Shown here piece after piece: positions 10,586 to 21,731 of a DNA stretch of 64,000 nucleotides. Position 1 is the first letter of the stretch; the number at the start of each line of letters is the position of its first letter. The stretch lies in assembly GCA_001566295.1 (NCBI GenBank), contig KQ964255.1:868001-932000 (forward strand), given 5' to 3'. Position numbers and translations under genes: made by a program. The notes beneath the pieces are model-generated. The model made no database searches, was not told the DNA's origin, and saw only the letters and a program-made list of their open reading frames with translations. The DNA is from Microdochium bolleyi (Eukaryota; Ascomycota; Sordariomycetes; Xylariales; Microdochiaceae).

Positions 10586-13500
10586 TCAGTTCAGCCGAGG
10601 GCTCTTTCTCCGCGACATGCTCTGCGCAAAGATCTCTTTGCCCATGCCAGGTACGATATCCGCAAGAAGCGGCATGTTCTCTCGATCGTCCGAGGTTGCC
10701 ATGGTCTGGCGGATACCCTTCAGCTTTGTCAACCTGCTCTTCTTGAAGAGGGGCATCGTCACATCGCTGTCAGCCACGAGGCTTACACCGTCTAGCCCGA
10801 GAGGCGCCAAACTGGCATCGAACTCGTGGATGGTGGCCGTTGTCTTCGGGTCGAATGCGCCCAAAGTCGAGTTCACATTGGGATTGACCTCTCGCAGGCT
10901 CGCCGAGAATGGGTTCAGCTCCTTGTCTCTCACCGATGAGACGATAGCTTCAGAGTGATACCGGCGCGCAGGCGACCGGTTCTCGGCAAGACTCGGGTCC
11001 GCATCAGCGAAGACTCTCGACTTGACGGGAGACAAGACCCCATTGAACTTAGCAATGAGCCTCTCGTGCGCCTGCGTCCTTGGCAGCTCAGTGGGAAAGT
11101 CGTAGTCCATTTTCCTGGGAGTCTCTCCAGTGGGCTGGTAATCCGTGAGGCCCGTGTTTGAGATGTCCTCACGCAAATCTGCCAGCGGCTGAGAAAGATT
11201 CTCCGCCAATGGCTGCAGCGTGTCCTGAACCGCGCTGACCTCAGCCTGCATGTCCGTGCTCAGATCGTTGACACGCGCAAAAGTAGTTTTGAAATGCTCC
11301 CCGATGCTGTTATACGAGCCTTCAACAGTGCTCGACACGCACCGAAGCGAGGCGCCATGGCGGTCGTTGTGCTGCGCGTTTTGGGATCGAGCCCGCGTAA
11401 CAAAGTCATCGAGGGACGTCATCTGCTCGTGTAGGTCTTCCAGCTGCTCTTCAACAACTCTGACTGTCTCAGCCTGGACGGATTTGGTCGTTTCTTGGAT
11501 AGAACTGCTCTTTGCATTCGCAGCCTGCGGTCGATCATTAGTAAACTGCTTAAAGAATCAGGGCAACAGGAAAGAACTTACAGTCCAGTCACACTGCAAT
11601 TTTGCGTCCAGGGCATCCTTGGATTTTGTGACACGTTCCAGCAGGGCCTCTTCCTTCTCGTTCCACGTCGACATGCCCTGCACGTAGATGTCCGCCGCGC
11701 TGCCGAAGGTCTCGTTGTTCTCGGTGATATTCTGGCCTATGGTGTCCACAGTTTCTTCCCAGCGTGACTGCTCGGTCTCGGCCTGAGTATTGATCAAGGC
11801 AGTGATCTGGTTCAGCAACGCCTTGCGCTCTGTCGCAGCCTGCTTCCGCTCTTGCACAACAGCTTCTTGAAGGCGGGCAGAAACATTAGTGTTCGCCTGC
11901 ACCATGCTGTCGCCAGCGGCCTGGACCTGCTCGCTCAGCTTGTCGGACTGCTTCTTCTGAGTTGCGATGACCTGCAGAAGGTTGTCAAAGGTGGAGCGGA
12001 CGTCGGTACCGATGCTTGAATAAGATGAGTTAAGCTCGCCGTGGAAGGACACCAGCTCGCTGACCACATCGTGGGCAATGCGCTCAGCGGCTGCAGCAAT
12101 TGCTTGGAGGCTTTCGCCCACCCGTTCTTTGATGTGTTCGCGGACAACCTTGATCTCCTCGAGCACGCCATCCATCTCATCTCGGGATGTTTGCTGCTGC
12201 TCAATCAGCTCCTTCTTCGACTTGACGAACAGTTCCAGGTTCTGGTCGAGGAAAGCTTGTGTCGAGGAAAGCTTCTGCAACTCGGATGTGACAAAAGATT
12301 GCATACGTCCCGATATTGTGGCAATGTGTTCCTCCTGTGCAGTCTGGAATGCTTCGATCCGACTCTCGACCATTGCAGTCACATCAGCCACCTGGTCCTG
12401 GGCTGAGGCCCAGGTGTTTTTGTTGAGCATTTGGAGGTCGGACTTCCTCTTGTTCTTGGCTCGCAACCCGTCGAGATCCTTGACGGTCTGCTGGACTGTG
12501 GAGATGAGCTCGCCTCCAATAACGTGTATCTGCTCCTCGGTCCGCTGGTGAGCCTTGCGGACATGGATTTCTTCGTTAAGCGACTTGCGAGTGGCCTCAA
12601 GCACAAGCTCGGTCTGGTCGAGTAGGCCCTTCGTCTTGTCAAAATGCATCTTGACAGAGTCGTGCTCTGACCTCAAGCCCATGAAGTTGGAGGTGAGAGA
12701 AAACAACTCCTGGACTTTGTTTTTCAGATTGCTCTCCATTGTCTCGAGCTTGGCAGCCTGCTCCTCATTCTGTATCCTCCGGGACTCGCTCTCCATTGTC
12801 ATCTCTTCGTAGCTGTCGTTTGTGAGATAAACGCCGTTGCGTTGCCGAGTGGCGATCAATTCACTCTTGAGGCGTTCAATCTCATGAGTGAACTCGCGGA
12901 ACAGAGTCTTCTTGCTAATGAGTTGATTGAGCTGAGGTTTGTTGCGAATGTTCTTGGCTCTGAACGCGTAGTCGAGGGTGGAAATGGTCTCCTCAAGGTT
13001 GGATTTCGCAGGCGACACTGTAGCAATGATGCAGGTCTTCGTGCGTCCGCCGAGGGAGTCTTGCAGCAGTCGGGTGAGCTTGGACTCCCGATAGGGGATA
13101 TGCGAACCCCGATCCACGAGAGCGTTGATGACACGACCCAAAGTTAGCAGGCTCTTGTTGATGAGACCTGCTTCGGCAGCTCGCTTGTTCTCAGCACCAG
13201 ACCGCTGGATATTCTCGCTGCCAGCAAGATCAACAAGATTGAGCTTTCCAGCACTGACATAGTCCTCTCCATCCTCGCCTGTCCGCTTGATGCAGGCAGT
13301 AATCGTGAAGACGGTGTGACTGCGACTGCTGAGATCGTTGCACTTTGTTGCTGCCACCTGCCGCTTCAAACTGCCCTTCTGCAGGAGCTTGATGCCTTGC
13401 TCTGCGTTCTTGATGTGTGTTTCCTCCATGCCTTGAACCACGGTCGATGCGTGACTTTTGCGAGACGTGTCGTCAAAGATCTTGAGCTTGACACTGTCGT

Positions 13501-14279
13501 CGGCAGCAATGAGATCCTTGAGCTCCTCGTTGTAGAGCTCAATAAAGGAGCATTTGACGAAACTTTCGGTGTCTTCCATGTCAAGCTTGTTGAAGAGGGA
13601 CTGGAGTACTCGAGGGATGATACCGGCATTGTCGGAGAGGAGGCCGAGGGTGTTGTCCATGTCACCAGACATGGTGTAAGTCTTGCCAGTACCCGTCTGG
13701 CCGTAAGCGAAGATTGTACAATTGAAGCCGCCTAGCATCTAGAGTTTCATTCATATCAACAAGCGGTCGCAGGAGGACGATGAGACATGGAAAACTCACT
13801 TCTTCTAGGATAGGCTTGACCACTTCATCATAGACCATAGTCTGATCGGCTGCAGGTGAGAACACACGGTCGAACTGGTATGTCTTGTTGCTCAGGGCAC
13901 TGGGGCCCATAGAAAGCTCGACCTGTTTCCCCTTGACGGCGTCGGTCGAAACAACGACTGCGCTGTTCTCTTTTACTTCGCGGTCATTGCGGCCTCGACA
14001 CCGGACGACGACGTTGATGTTGGTCTCCTCGCCAGCGGCTTCTATCTCGAAGTCGCGGTCCTTGCGCTTGGCGCCAGCCGTCGCGACGGAGAGCATAGAA
14101 TCTGCTGGCGAAGGTGCGACAGACCGATCGATACGCGCAGCGGCAACGCCGTGGTGGGTGACTGGTTGACGCAGTGCCGATGTCCTTGCAGTCGGTTGTC
14201 GGAGGGCAGGTCGGCCAGCAGCACCAGTTGTCCTGGTAGCTGCGGGCGGCCTCTCAGGCCGCTGAAAGCGGCTGTTCAT
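10586..14279 (-). CDS. bimC: Kinesin-5 mitotic motor (BimC/Eg5 type)
   Basis: A plus-end-directed homotetrameric motor that cross-links and slides spindle microtubules. Three exons close in phase 0: 14279-13800, 13738-11582 and 11524-10586, giving about 1191 aa. The motor domain spans roughly residues 80-430. It has NINVVVRCRGRND, P-loop GQTGTGKT (173-180), switch I SSRSHT (~297), switch II DLAGSE (~330), and the neck-adjacent LDYAFRAKNIRNKPQLNQ. A long heptad-rich stalk follows. The tail carries the BimC box TGETPRKMDYDFP, in which the Thr of ETPRK (~1014) matches the Cdk1 target that recruits kinesin-5 to spindles in other species. The N-terminal ~75 residues are basic and disordered. An earlier in-frame ATG at 14375 would add 32 residues and is less likely. 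The length fits the family (1000-1200 aa). Confidence 0.96.
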
Positions 14280-15857
14280 GTTGTGCTGCTGTTTCCTGCC
14301 TGCTGGTACGGCTGGTGCCGATGACGATGGTGACGCTGGGTGGATGGAATGATGTGGACGACAGGAGGCCAGCAAATGGAAAGATGCGCGACGGAAACTA
14401 TATCATGAGGGCCGACTAAACATGAGGAGCGGTTGTGGGCAAGCGAATCTGGCATGGGACATCGAGGTTCTGCAAGAGGGGCGTCGCGTGTGGTGCAAGG
14501 CGACGGACTGGGGTGCGGTCCGGGATGATCCACCAGGACGTCAACAAGGAGCGGTGGCTGTTGACATGGCAACCACGACAGATGCTGCCGCATCCACATC
14601 CACCACACCACATTCGCCACAATCTGACAATGACTTAATTACTAAATCGACAACCGCCACAGCTTGCAATATTGGACCAAGTCCAGGTCTCTGCTTTCAG
14701 CCTGGAGGTCCATAAGGGACATGTATTCCGGAGCGTCTCACACCTCGGACTTGAGCTTGGCCCAGGCTGCTTGTCAAACAAGCGTCCTGCTTTCCATTTG
14801 AGCATCCCATGATCAAGATGTTTTTGAGAAGTTAGTTGACTTCGGCATCTTCATGGCCGTTCCATTCACCTTTTTCGCTTCTTCTTCATCTCCTTTTTCC
14901 CGATCGGCGTACCAGGAGAAGTACTGTATCTGGCATCATAGGGGCACTGCGAAATTGGCTTTCGAACAGGCCAACCCACCGCCCCAGCATGCGGTCCTTG
15001 CTCGTTATCTCATTCGCCTAGTTACCACTTGACACTCCACGGTTTTTGGTCTGCGCGACTTACCCCGGAGAAATGAAAGAGATGTTGGCGTCTGCGTAGT
15101 GCTGTACCGTTCGTGCTCTGTGCGGTTGAGTTGGCTTGTTTGATTCTCACCACTGTCGCTCCACCAAGGTTAGATATCGTAAAGCATGGCGACTCCCATT
15201 ATGATGTGCGCCATGCCCGGCGCCTTCTAAACCATCGGAAAGGTCTGTTGCATTGGTGGGATACCTTGCAACTCTCGATCCGCACAAATTCCGTTTTCCA
15301 AATCAGGGGGTTGCGCTTGCTAAGTGAAGTCTATGAAGCTCACGTCTCTCATTCATGCCTTCTAAACTGGCTCTGAGAGTGGTCTGTCAAGTAGCCAAAT
15401 CAGTTTGTCTGGGGACGACCCCACCTCGCTCCTGCTGCCTTCTCTCTCCGGATTCTTTTCACTCGGCTCAATTCCTTCTTTGCCTCAAGGCGTTCCTGGT
15501 TTCGTTGCATCAGTTCGCTGCGGCTACGGCCAAAATCCTGTTTCCGCCAACACTTCGTCTTGGCCGTATCCTCTACCACGCTCGCCACCAGAATCGACGG
15601 CAACCAAGAAGCACTACAAGATCTGGTAAGCCACAGCCGCATTCACTCACAGAACCACGTTACCACATGATCTGCGGCCGTTCGGTTCGCTCTGCCAACC
15701 ATCGAATTACGTCTGTATCAGCCGTCTTGAAACTTCACCATCGGCTCACCAACAACCCAGCCAAGCGCAAACATCATAGATCGGTTTTCAATCCCAACGA
15801 TTAGAACATCAAACCTAGCTGTCGAGGCACCTCAGTGATTCTCTTGCTGGAGCTGAT
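14280..15857. other. 1.6-kb intergenic region between divergent genes
   Basis: It separates the kinesin start (-) from a plus-strand hypothetical gene. Short frames at 14422-14715 and 15355-15804 lack coding character. The latter directly precedes the hypothetical gene and is probably its leader. No repeat, RNA gene or transposon was recognised. Confidence 0.4.
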
Positions 15858-17650
15858 ATGGCTCCGCGAGCCAGAACCCGACGGGCTCCCAGGAGGGGTG
15901 CTAAAGCCACTGAACACACCCGAGGCACCGCAGCAGTGGAGAATCCGCCAGCGGCCAGACCCAGAAGAGCAAGAGCGGCAAAACGACGCGAGGTGAATGC
16001 CCTGGAGGGTCCAATCCGAGAGACATCGCTGACGTTTGGAGGTAGGTCGAGGCCCCCGCATCGGAGCCTGAGAGCCCCCCGAGTCCTGTTGGCCCCATCA
16101 AACGTGCTCGCCGCACAACCACCAGGCCAAGGAGCAACCCAGATCCACCTGTCACGCCCGTGAAGGAGATTTTGCAACCCGTGGCGGTTGAGGACAATGA
16201 CCGAAAGCGAATCGAAACTACGACCAAACGGTTAAGAGCACATAATGATGACCAAGCCAGCAACTCATCACCAAAGCGATCCAGGATCATCGACGGAGAA
16301 GAAGCCAAGGATGCTCCTGATGGAGACTTTGATCTTCTGCGTGGCTTTCCGCGAATATATGCTGGAAGAAACGGATCATATGTTCCCGCCAGTCCTCTTG
16401 AGACCCGCAGACATGATGGCCTACTCGGCTCGTCATAGAATGGCGACCGGTGTCCCGTCGAGGCCCCGGATGCTCTTCTTCCTCGCACAGAAGCAATGAA
16501 GAAGGCAATCGAGCTCAACTACGTCACGCAGTCAAGCGGCCTCCTGATCTCCAAGATGACAACTGTGGAACCACCTACATACAACTATAAGTCCCTACAG
16601 CCGGGCCAAAAACATGCCAATGTGCCGCTTAACGCTCAGGCGTTGGGTCTATCGGGTCTCCGACGTGCCTTGGGTCCATTCGTTCGGCCACCAGGGCCCC
16701 CAGAATCGCCAACCCCATCGGGTAGATCAAAGCCGCGGAATCAGCGGCCGAACAATCGCGGCATCAAGGAAAGCTCGTCCCTTGGCTCGACCATTCCGCT
16801 GTCTTCGCTATCTCTCCCGCCCATTCCCAGTACGGAGAGCTTGTTAAGCCACAACGATGGAAGCATGACATCTTATGAATCGCCGATTTCCAGCGCATAC
16901 TCGTCTTCCTTCGTGTCACTGTCTCACGGCGCTCAGATTGCTGGTCATATTTATCAGCCAGAACTTTTAATGGACGGCCTTCCCACCTTTCCCCTCGAGT
17001 CGCCAGTATCTCCATCAAGCAAACTTAATCCCGAATCTGGCAGCTATCTCTCGAACTGGGTACAGTTCAGCAGTCCGGTACATAAGGTTCAGCCTGGTAG
17101 CGACCAACTGCTCTTCACACCTGCGCTCCCGGGGCCGAAATCGAGGCTCTTGCCTGCGACTGGGGACCTAGATTACCCGCTTGACCCGGCATTGAGTTAC
17201 TCGCCTTCCAACGGCAATCCTTACAAGTTCAGCCCATACAAGAGTCCGGGCGGCAAAGCAATACACGAACCACTCTTCCAGCGCGAGAATTTGGCCCGCG
17301 TAGAGGATTTCCTCAAGAAGGACGCACCCAAGGGAGTTTCCCAGACCAGAGACGTTGTCGCGTCTCACGCCATGTACGCTCAGATCCTCGCCGAAAGGGG
17401 CCACCGGGGCCCTTTCCTCATCAATGGCAAAGCACTTATTGACATTGACATGAGCAGGGATGCCAGCGAGAATTGTCGCTTGCTTGCAACATTTGATGGA
17501 GCCCATGACGCCTGGGTTGATCAAGACAGGAAGGTCGTGGACGACTTTGACGATTCGGCCATTATTGACATGTTTGCGGTCATTGATAAAGAGAACGAGC
17601 GTAGAGCATATGAACGTTCAGAACGGGGGCTCGCCCAAGCGAAACCTTGA
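15858..17650 (+). CDS. Unrecognised disordered protein with unresolved gene model
   Basis: I do not recognise a family. Exon 1 (15858-15992) begins MAPRARTRRAPRRG and is Arg/Ala-rich. A 53-nt intron (15993-16045: GTGAAT donor, CGCTGAC branch, GGTAG acceptor) joins it in phase 0 to VEAPASEPESPPSPVGPIKRARR.., which is basic and suggests a nuclear protein. The same frame meets a TAG at 16436-16438, then reopens at once and runs to 17650 (..NNRGIKESSS.. with Ser/Pro-rich blocks, and a C-terminal segment NLARVEDFLKKDAPKGVSQ.. to ..FAVIDKENERR). Either an intron ends at this TAG (..CGTCATAG is a possible acceptor, although the in-phase donor GTTCCC is weak), or a longer intron ends at CGCACAG (~16488), or the gene is broken here. 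The C-terminal ~70 residues look structured; the rest is low-complexity. Confidence 0.6.
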
Positions 17651-18711
17651 CCAGCGACTGGCAGCAAGGGGAGGCTGCATATAGCGCTCGCACAACGTCA
17701 TATACCGCAGCGTTCGAAAGGGCATCTATGCATAGCTCTGTCCGATGGACTGGAAACGACTGGTGACAATGTCGAATGCCGTCTCCCACGAGCAAGTAGT
17801 GTAAGTGACCTGGGATGGTGAAATTGTGAAAATAGCTGACCGCAGAGAAGCCTATAGTAAACTCGCCAGCATGCGTCACTTCGTCAATTCTGGAATCGAG
17901 ATGTATCCGCAGATTGCTTTGCGTGGTTTCTGACGGCAACTATCCGTCGCCTTACATGACATTCTACAATTTGAGCTGGGCTGTGGTTAGCCAACAAGCT
18001 CAAAAAGGATCCAAGTTACACAGTACGCATGCAATTTGGGAGATTTCCGAACATTCAACATTATGGAAACTGATGCCGGAGGCTAAGTTAGAAGCCTTGT
18101 CATTGGGGGTGATTTAAGCTTGACCACACATCGTACAATTCGAATGCTTTTTGGTGGTAACAACAATGAATGAAGAGCCAGCTGCGAACATAATCCAATA
18201 CTCAGCATTTGCCGTGATAATTTGTGCCTTGATTCGGAAAAGTCATTGGACCCTCGTCTCCATGCTCAGGACTATAGACATTTGTGAACAATCTCGCAAA
18301 GTGTTTCTCGTGTCTCATGCCAACCATGGAGGACTAGGAAATGCAGGTAATCCATGGAGGAATGGGCCGATGAGCCCACATTTAAAGGTGCAAGCTGCTG
18401 GGGCGGAGCCAATCATGGAGCACTGCGAAATTCTGCGGCGGGATTGAGCGTCTCCACTCTCAAGAATTCAATGGGTCTTGAGAATGGCTGCGATTTCACG
18501 CGAGCTTCGTGACGCCTTTAAGGTCATCCACGCCGACGCCATCGACAGTTCCCAGGGTCGATCCAGTTTCGACACGCCGACCCGAATCTCCGTCGCCAGC
18601 CGTTACGGACACAGCAAGCAGGCAGCGAGCCCCAGCGCACAGCGATACCGATCATCCAGCGACGCTGAAACCACACCCCTCGATCCACGACAGCACCCAA
18701 AAGACGGCAAG
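17651..18711. other. 1.06-kb intergenic region
   Basis: It lies between the hypothetical gene and mitochondrial bL36. It is AT-rich in the middle (about 17,900-18,300). An in-frame ATG at 18478 lies upstream of the bL36 start but would add 78 residues of non-conserved sequence. No other feature was recognised. Confidence 0.4.
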
Positions 18712-19263
18712 ATGCCAGGCACTACGTCCCTCCTGGCCTCGTCCCTCCGAGCCCTGTCCCTCTCCGTCTCTCCCTCAGCGACAGCGACCACAAACGCAGC
18801 TCGCCGGGCTGTCGCAGTCGCTGCCATTGTGGCTCCCAAGCAGCAGCAGCGTATGATATCACAGGCGGTCTTCAACGGACTCACATCATCCCTGCGGACG
18901 AGGACGGCAACATCACCAGTACTGCGGCCGGTGGCGACGCAGGTGCAGCAGCAGACGAGAGGCATGAAGGTGCACAGCTCAGTAAAGAAGCGGTGCGAGC
19001 ACTGCAAGGTGAGTCTCTAGCGGGCACGACCTTTCGCAAGGGTCATGGGGTGGCAAAGACGTCCCGCGCTGTCACGATCGCTCAAGGAGCATCGGAAGGC
19101 TGTGAGGGGCTGTATGGAATGAATCATCATTCCTTCGTTGTCCAGCCACTGACACATTCGCCTTTCTGCACAGGTTGTTCGGCGGAAAGCCGGCAAGCGA
19201 CACCGCGGATACCTCTACATTGTCTGCAGCTCGAACCCGAGGCATAAGCAGCGCCAGGGCTGA
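18712..19263 (+). CDS. Mitochondrial large-subunit ribosomal protein bL36m
   Basis: A nuclear-encoded protein of the mitochondrial 54S subunit (bacterial L36 family, zinc ribbon). Exon 1 (18712-19008) encodes a Ser/Ala/Arg-rich mitochondrial targeting sequence from MPGTTSLLASSL, then the mature start MKVHSSVKKRCEHCK. A 165-nt intron (19009-19173) sits immediately after CEHCK. Exon 2 (19174-19263) gives VVRRKAGKRHRGYLYIVC and NPRHKQRQG. The zinc ligands C-x2-C-x12-C-x4/5-H of L36 are all present. The precursor is about 128 aa. The upstream ATG at 18478 is in frame but not needed. The family call is unambiguous because L36 is almost invariant. Confidence 0.95.
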
Positions 19264-19651
19264 ACGTGGGATTTCTGTCAGATTTTGAGAGGGTTGGAAT
19301 GAGGAGGGCGCTGAGGCCGCCGGATTGCGTAGCTTAGAGAGGGTCGCATGCCCATGTATCCGTAATGGTGATCAAACGCTCTGTCCATACCCTCAATAAG
19401 CGAGGGATACGTGGGTGTGTTCGGGCTGAACGCATGCTTCTCGTGAAGCATACATATGTGTAACATACATTAGACATAAATGTACAACAACGAGGAACCA
19501 CTCCAGTCGTGGTAAGCCACAATCAAGCCGTGTCCAGCGAGGCACTCGCGGCAGTGCTAGAGTGACCTAGCCCGCCGCTGTCCCGACTCCATCCTACAAT
19601 CCTTCCTGTGCAGGGCTGATGATACAAGCGTCTGGCTGGCTCTTCCGTTAT
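19264..19651. other. Convergent 3' intergenic region
   Basis: 388 bp between the stops of bL36m (+) and the LYR protein (-). Only 3' UTR sequence is expected. Small frames here are not gene-like. Confidence 0.4.
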
Positions 19652-20127
19652 TCACATTGACCCTATATACCTCTGCATCCCATCCCACTCTGTCTTGCCC
19701 GTGGACAAGAGATATCGGATATGTGCGAGGTCAGACACGCCCCTGTGCCGCTCGAACTCTGCGCGCGCGAAGCCCAGCGTCTCCCGCCGGGCCGTGGCGT
19801 TCTGTATCCGCCCGCAGCCGCGACATATTGTTCTATAGAAGGCCAAGGTGCGAGCTCGCTGGACAAACTGTTCCGAGATCAAAGTGGTCTTGTGAGCGTT
19901 TCGGTCGCTGGTTGGGCACATTCCATCGGGGCAACGGTAGAGGAGCATGACAGGGAAGCCCAATGCGTGGTAGAGGCTAAAGGACTGGAGAGGCTTACAT
20001 GTTCCAGGGACAGTGTCTTTCCCAGGCGGGTGGGCTTGCGACCTGTCGGGGGCGCCGCTGCGGAGGCGTAGTGCCGCAGGGCGGCCCTGGGGGTCTGCAG
20101 TAGCTGCGGGGAGCGTAACAATGTCAT
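19652..20127 (-). CDS. LYR-motif protein, LYRM2-like (mitochondrial)
   Basis: A small mitochondrial LYR protein of 114 aa; this family works with acyl carrier protein in respiratory-complex assembly. Exon 1 (20127-19999) encodes MTLLRSPQLLQTPRAALRHY.., a targeting sequence, then GRKPTRLGKTLSLEH. A 131-nt intron (19868-19998) ends in TCGGAACAG. Exon 2 (19867-19652) gives FVQRARTLAFYRTICRGC, RRETLGFARAEFERHR and DLAHIRYLLSTGKTEWDGM. The tripeptide is FYR rather than LYR, which is common in this subfamily. A longer open frame over the same bases (307 codons to 20575) reads through the intron and is not the protein. The Complex1_LYR fold is secure; the exact orthologue (LYRM2) is inferred from the 'DLxxIRYLLSTG' ending. 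Confidence 0.88.
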
Positions 20128-20659
20128 GAGCTTTGAGCCAGACTGTGTGGGCGTGTAACAGATGGCGGACGGGCCGTCCTTGTGTTGGAGTCGAGGTGTG
20201 TGACTTGAAGCTCAAACCCGTGCGTAGATTGATGTCACGACATGTGAGGGCGACGGAAGGATCGGGGTTGGCTTCTGAGAGGAAAAGCTGTCCACTGCGG
20301 ATCAGGGAATTGTTTTTGACTTGGTTTGTTGTCGATCTGAGCTTACCCTTGAGGATTTTTAGAAATGAAGCAGAAGGCCAGTGTGGCACCTGCAAAGTGT
20401 CGAAGCAAAGTGAGTTGTCGTCATGACCGTTGGACCCTGTGTCACCAAGAGCGTGAGTGATGCACGAGAACTTCGAGGACCCACTTGCTCGATGCTGCAA
20501 CTTCATCCACTTCACTGCGGCAGACGGCGTTCCTTGATGGCATTTTCGACTGCATCGCAAACTTCGGAACATCAACCAATTTCAAGCTGTACCCGATAAT
20601 TCTCTCAATCTCGGGCTAGTGCTTGTGTAGGCTGGGCGTTTGTGATACCCCCGTCGCAT
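20128..20659. promoter_or_regulatory. Divergent promoter interval, LYR protein / NAA40
   Basis: 532 bp lie between two divergently oriented start codons, so this must carry both promoters unless one gene has a further 5' exon. No specific binding site was identified. Confidence 0.4.
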
Positions 20660-21511
20660 ATGTCTGCAGTCACAAACAGCATGACCCAGAAAGTCGACAA
20701 ACGCGGTAAACGTCGACGCGTCGTCGACAACCCCATCGAGGTGGCCAACACTAAAAGTGACGAGAGCTTCATCTCACAACATCTCCGACCGAGGCAAGTG
20801 AATGGGTAATCGTGTTCGTGAATCTCTGTGTTCTGACCGCCAATCAAGCTCACCGTCCTGGGTCTCATGGACTCACCCCAAAACGCGATCGGTGTACACA
20901 CTCAGTCTAAAGGGCGCCGGTAATCTCTCCGACACAGAATTCATGGCGTGCTTTAGCCTTGTAGAAGAGACCAGCAGAGCAGACTACGAGCCATCCTCGA
21001 TAGGCTGGAAAACAGGCCGCAAGAAGGCCGAGATGCGCTCTCCGGAGCTCAAGTACATCCTTGTCAAGGACAACATCACGGCCAGCGTACGTGGCTTTAC
21101 CTCACTTATGCCGACGTGGGAGGAAGGTCAGCCTGTGGTGTACTGCTACGAAATACATCTCAAGGAGGAGCTCAGAGGGTAAGAGTACATGGTTATTCTC
21201 TCGCGGCTCGGGCAACCTAATGAAGGCTAACGTCGCATCGTCCTCTCAGCACGGGATTGGCACAGCAGCTGCTCGGCTATCACGAGCACATAGCCGCAAA
21301 CTCACCACCGATAGAAAAGGTCATGCTGACCTGCTTTTTGAGCAACCAAAACGCCCTCAAGTTCTACCACAAACTGGGCTTCACCAGAGATGACATCTCG
21401 CCTGTGCCGAGAAAGCTACGTGGCGGGAAGATCTTCGAACCAGACTATGTGATTCTCAGCAAAGTGGTCAAGAGACAAGATGAGATCACAGAAAAGAGCT
21501 CAGACATATGA
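20660..21511 (+). CDS. NAA40: N-alpha-acetyltransferase 40 (NatD), histone H4/H2A N-terminal acetyltransferase
   Basis: A GNAT-fold enzyme that acetylates the N-terminal Ser of histones H4 and H2A. Three exons close to 241 aa: 20660-20793, 20849-21178 and 21250-21511. The first intron has a GC donor (AG|GCAAGT) with branch TTCTGAC and acceptor ATCAAG. Visible blocks are WVSWTHPKTRSVYTLSL, ACFSLVEETSRADYEPSSIGW, KKAEMRSPELKYILVK, SLMPTWEEGQPVVYCYEIHL, the acetyl-CoA loop RGTGLAQQLL (~154-163) and VMLTCFLSNQNALKFYHKLGF. The last two blocks are diagnostic of NatD. Exon 1 is basic (DKRGKRRRVV), consistent with nuclear targeting. Confidence 0.92.
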
Positions 21512-21731
21512 CCCTCCCGTACATTAAATCAGTGTTGAAACCTTCCTGGGATAAGGACGAGAAACATCGACCGAGCTGCAAACCGTAAGCCCAGGCATGG
21601 CGATATGCGAAGCTATAGTGGCGTTTCTCGCTTGCTGTAAGACGAATTGTTATCGATGGCCAGCAGCGGTCGAGTCTTTTCTGGAGGTTTACAGCCCTGC
21701 CCCTCGCCTCACCAGTCTCGCCGGCAGGCAG

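Noticed and set aside
20128..20575. N-terminal extension of the LYR protein to 307 aa
   Set aside because: The long frame reads through the intron in a phase different from exon 1. Splicing gives a normal 114-aa LYR protein with a targeting sequence, matching family length.
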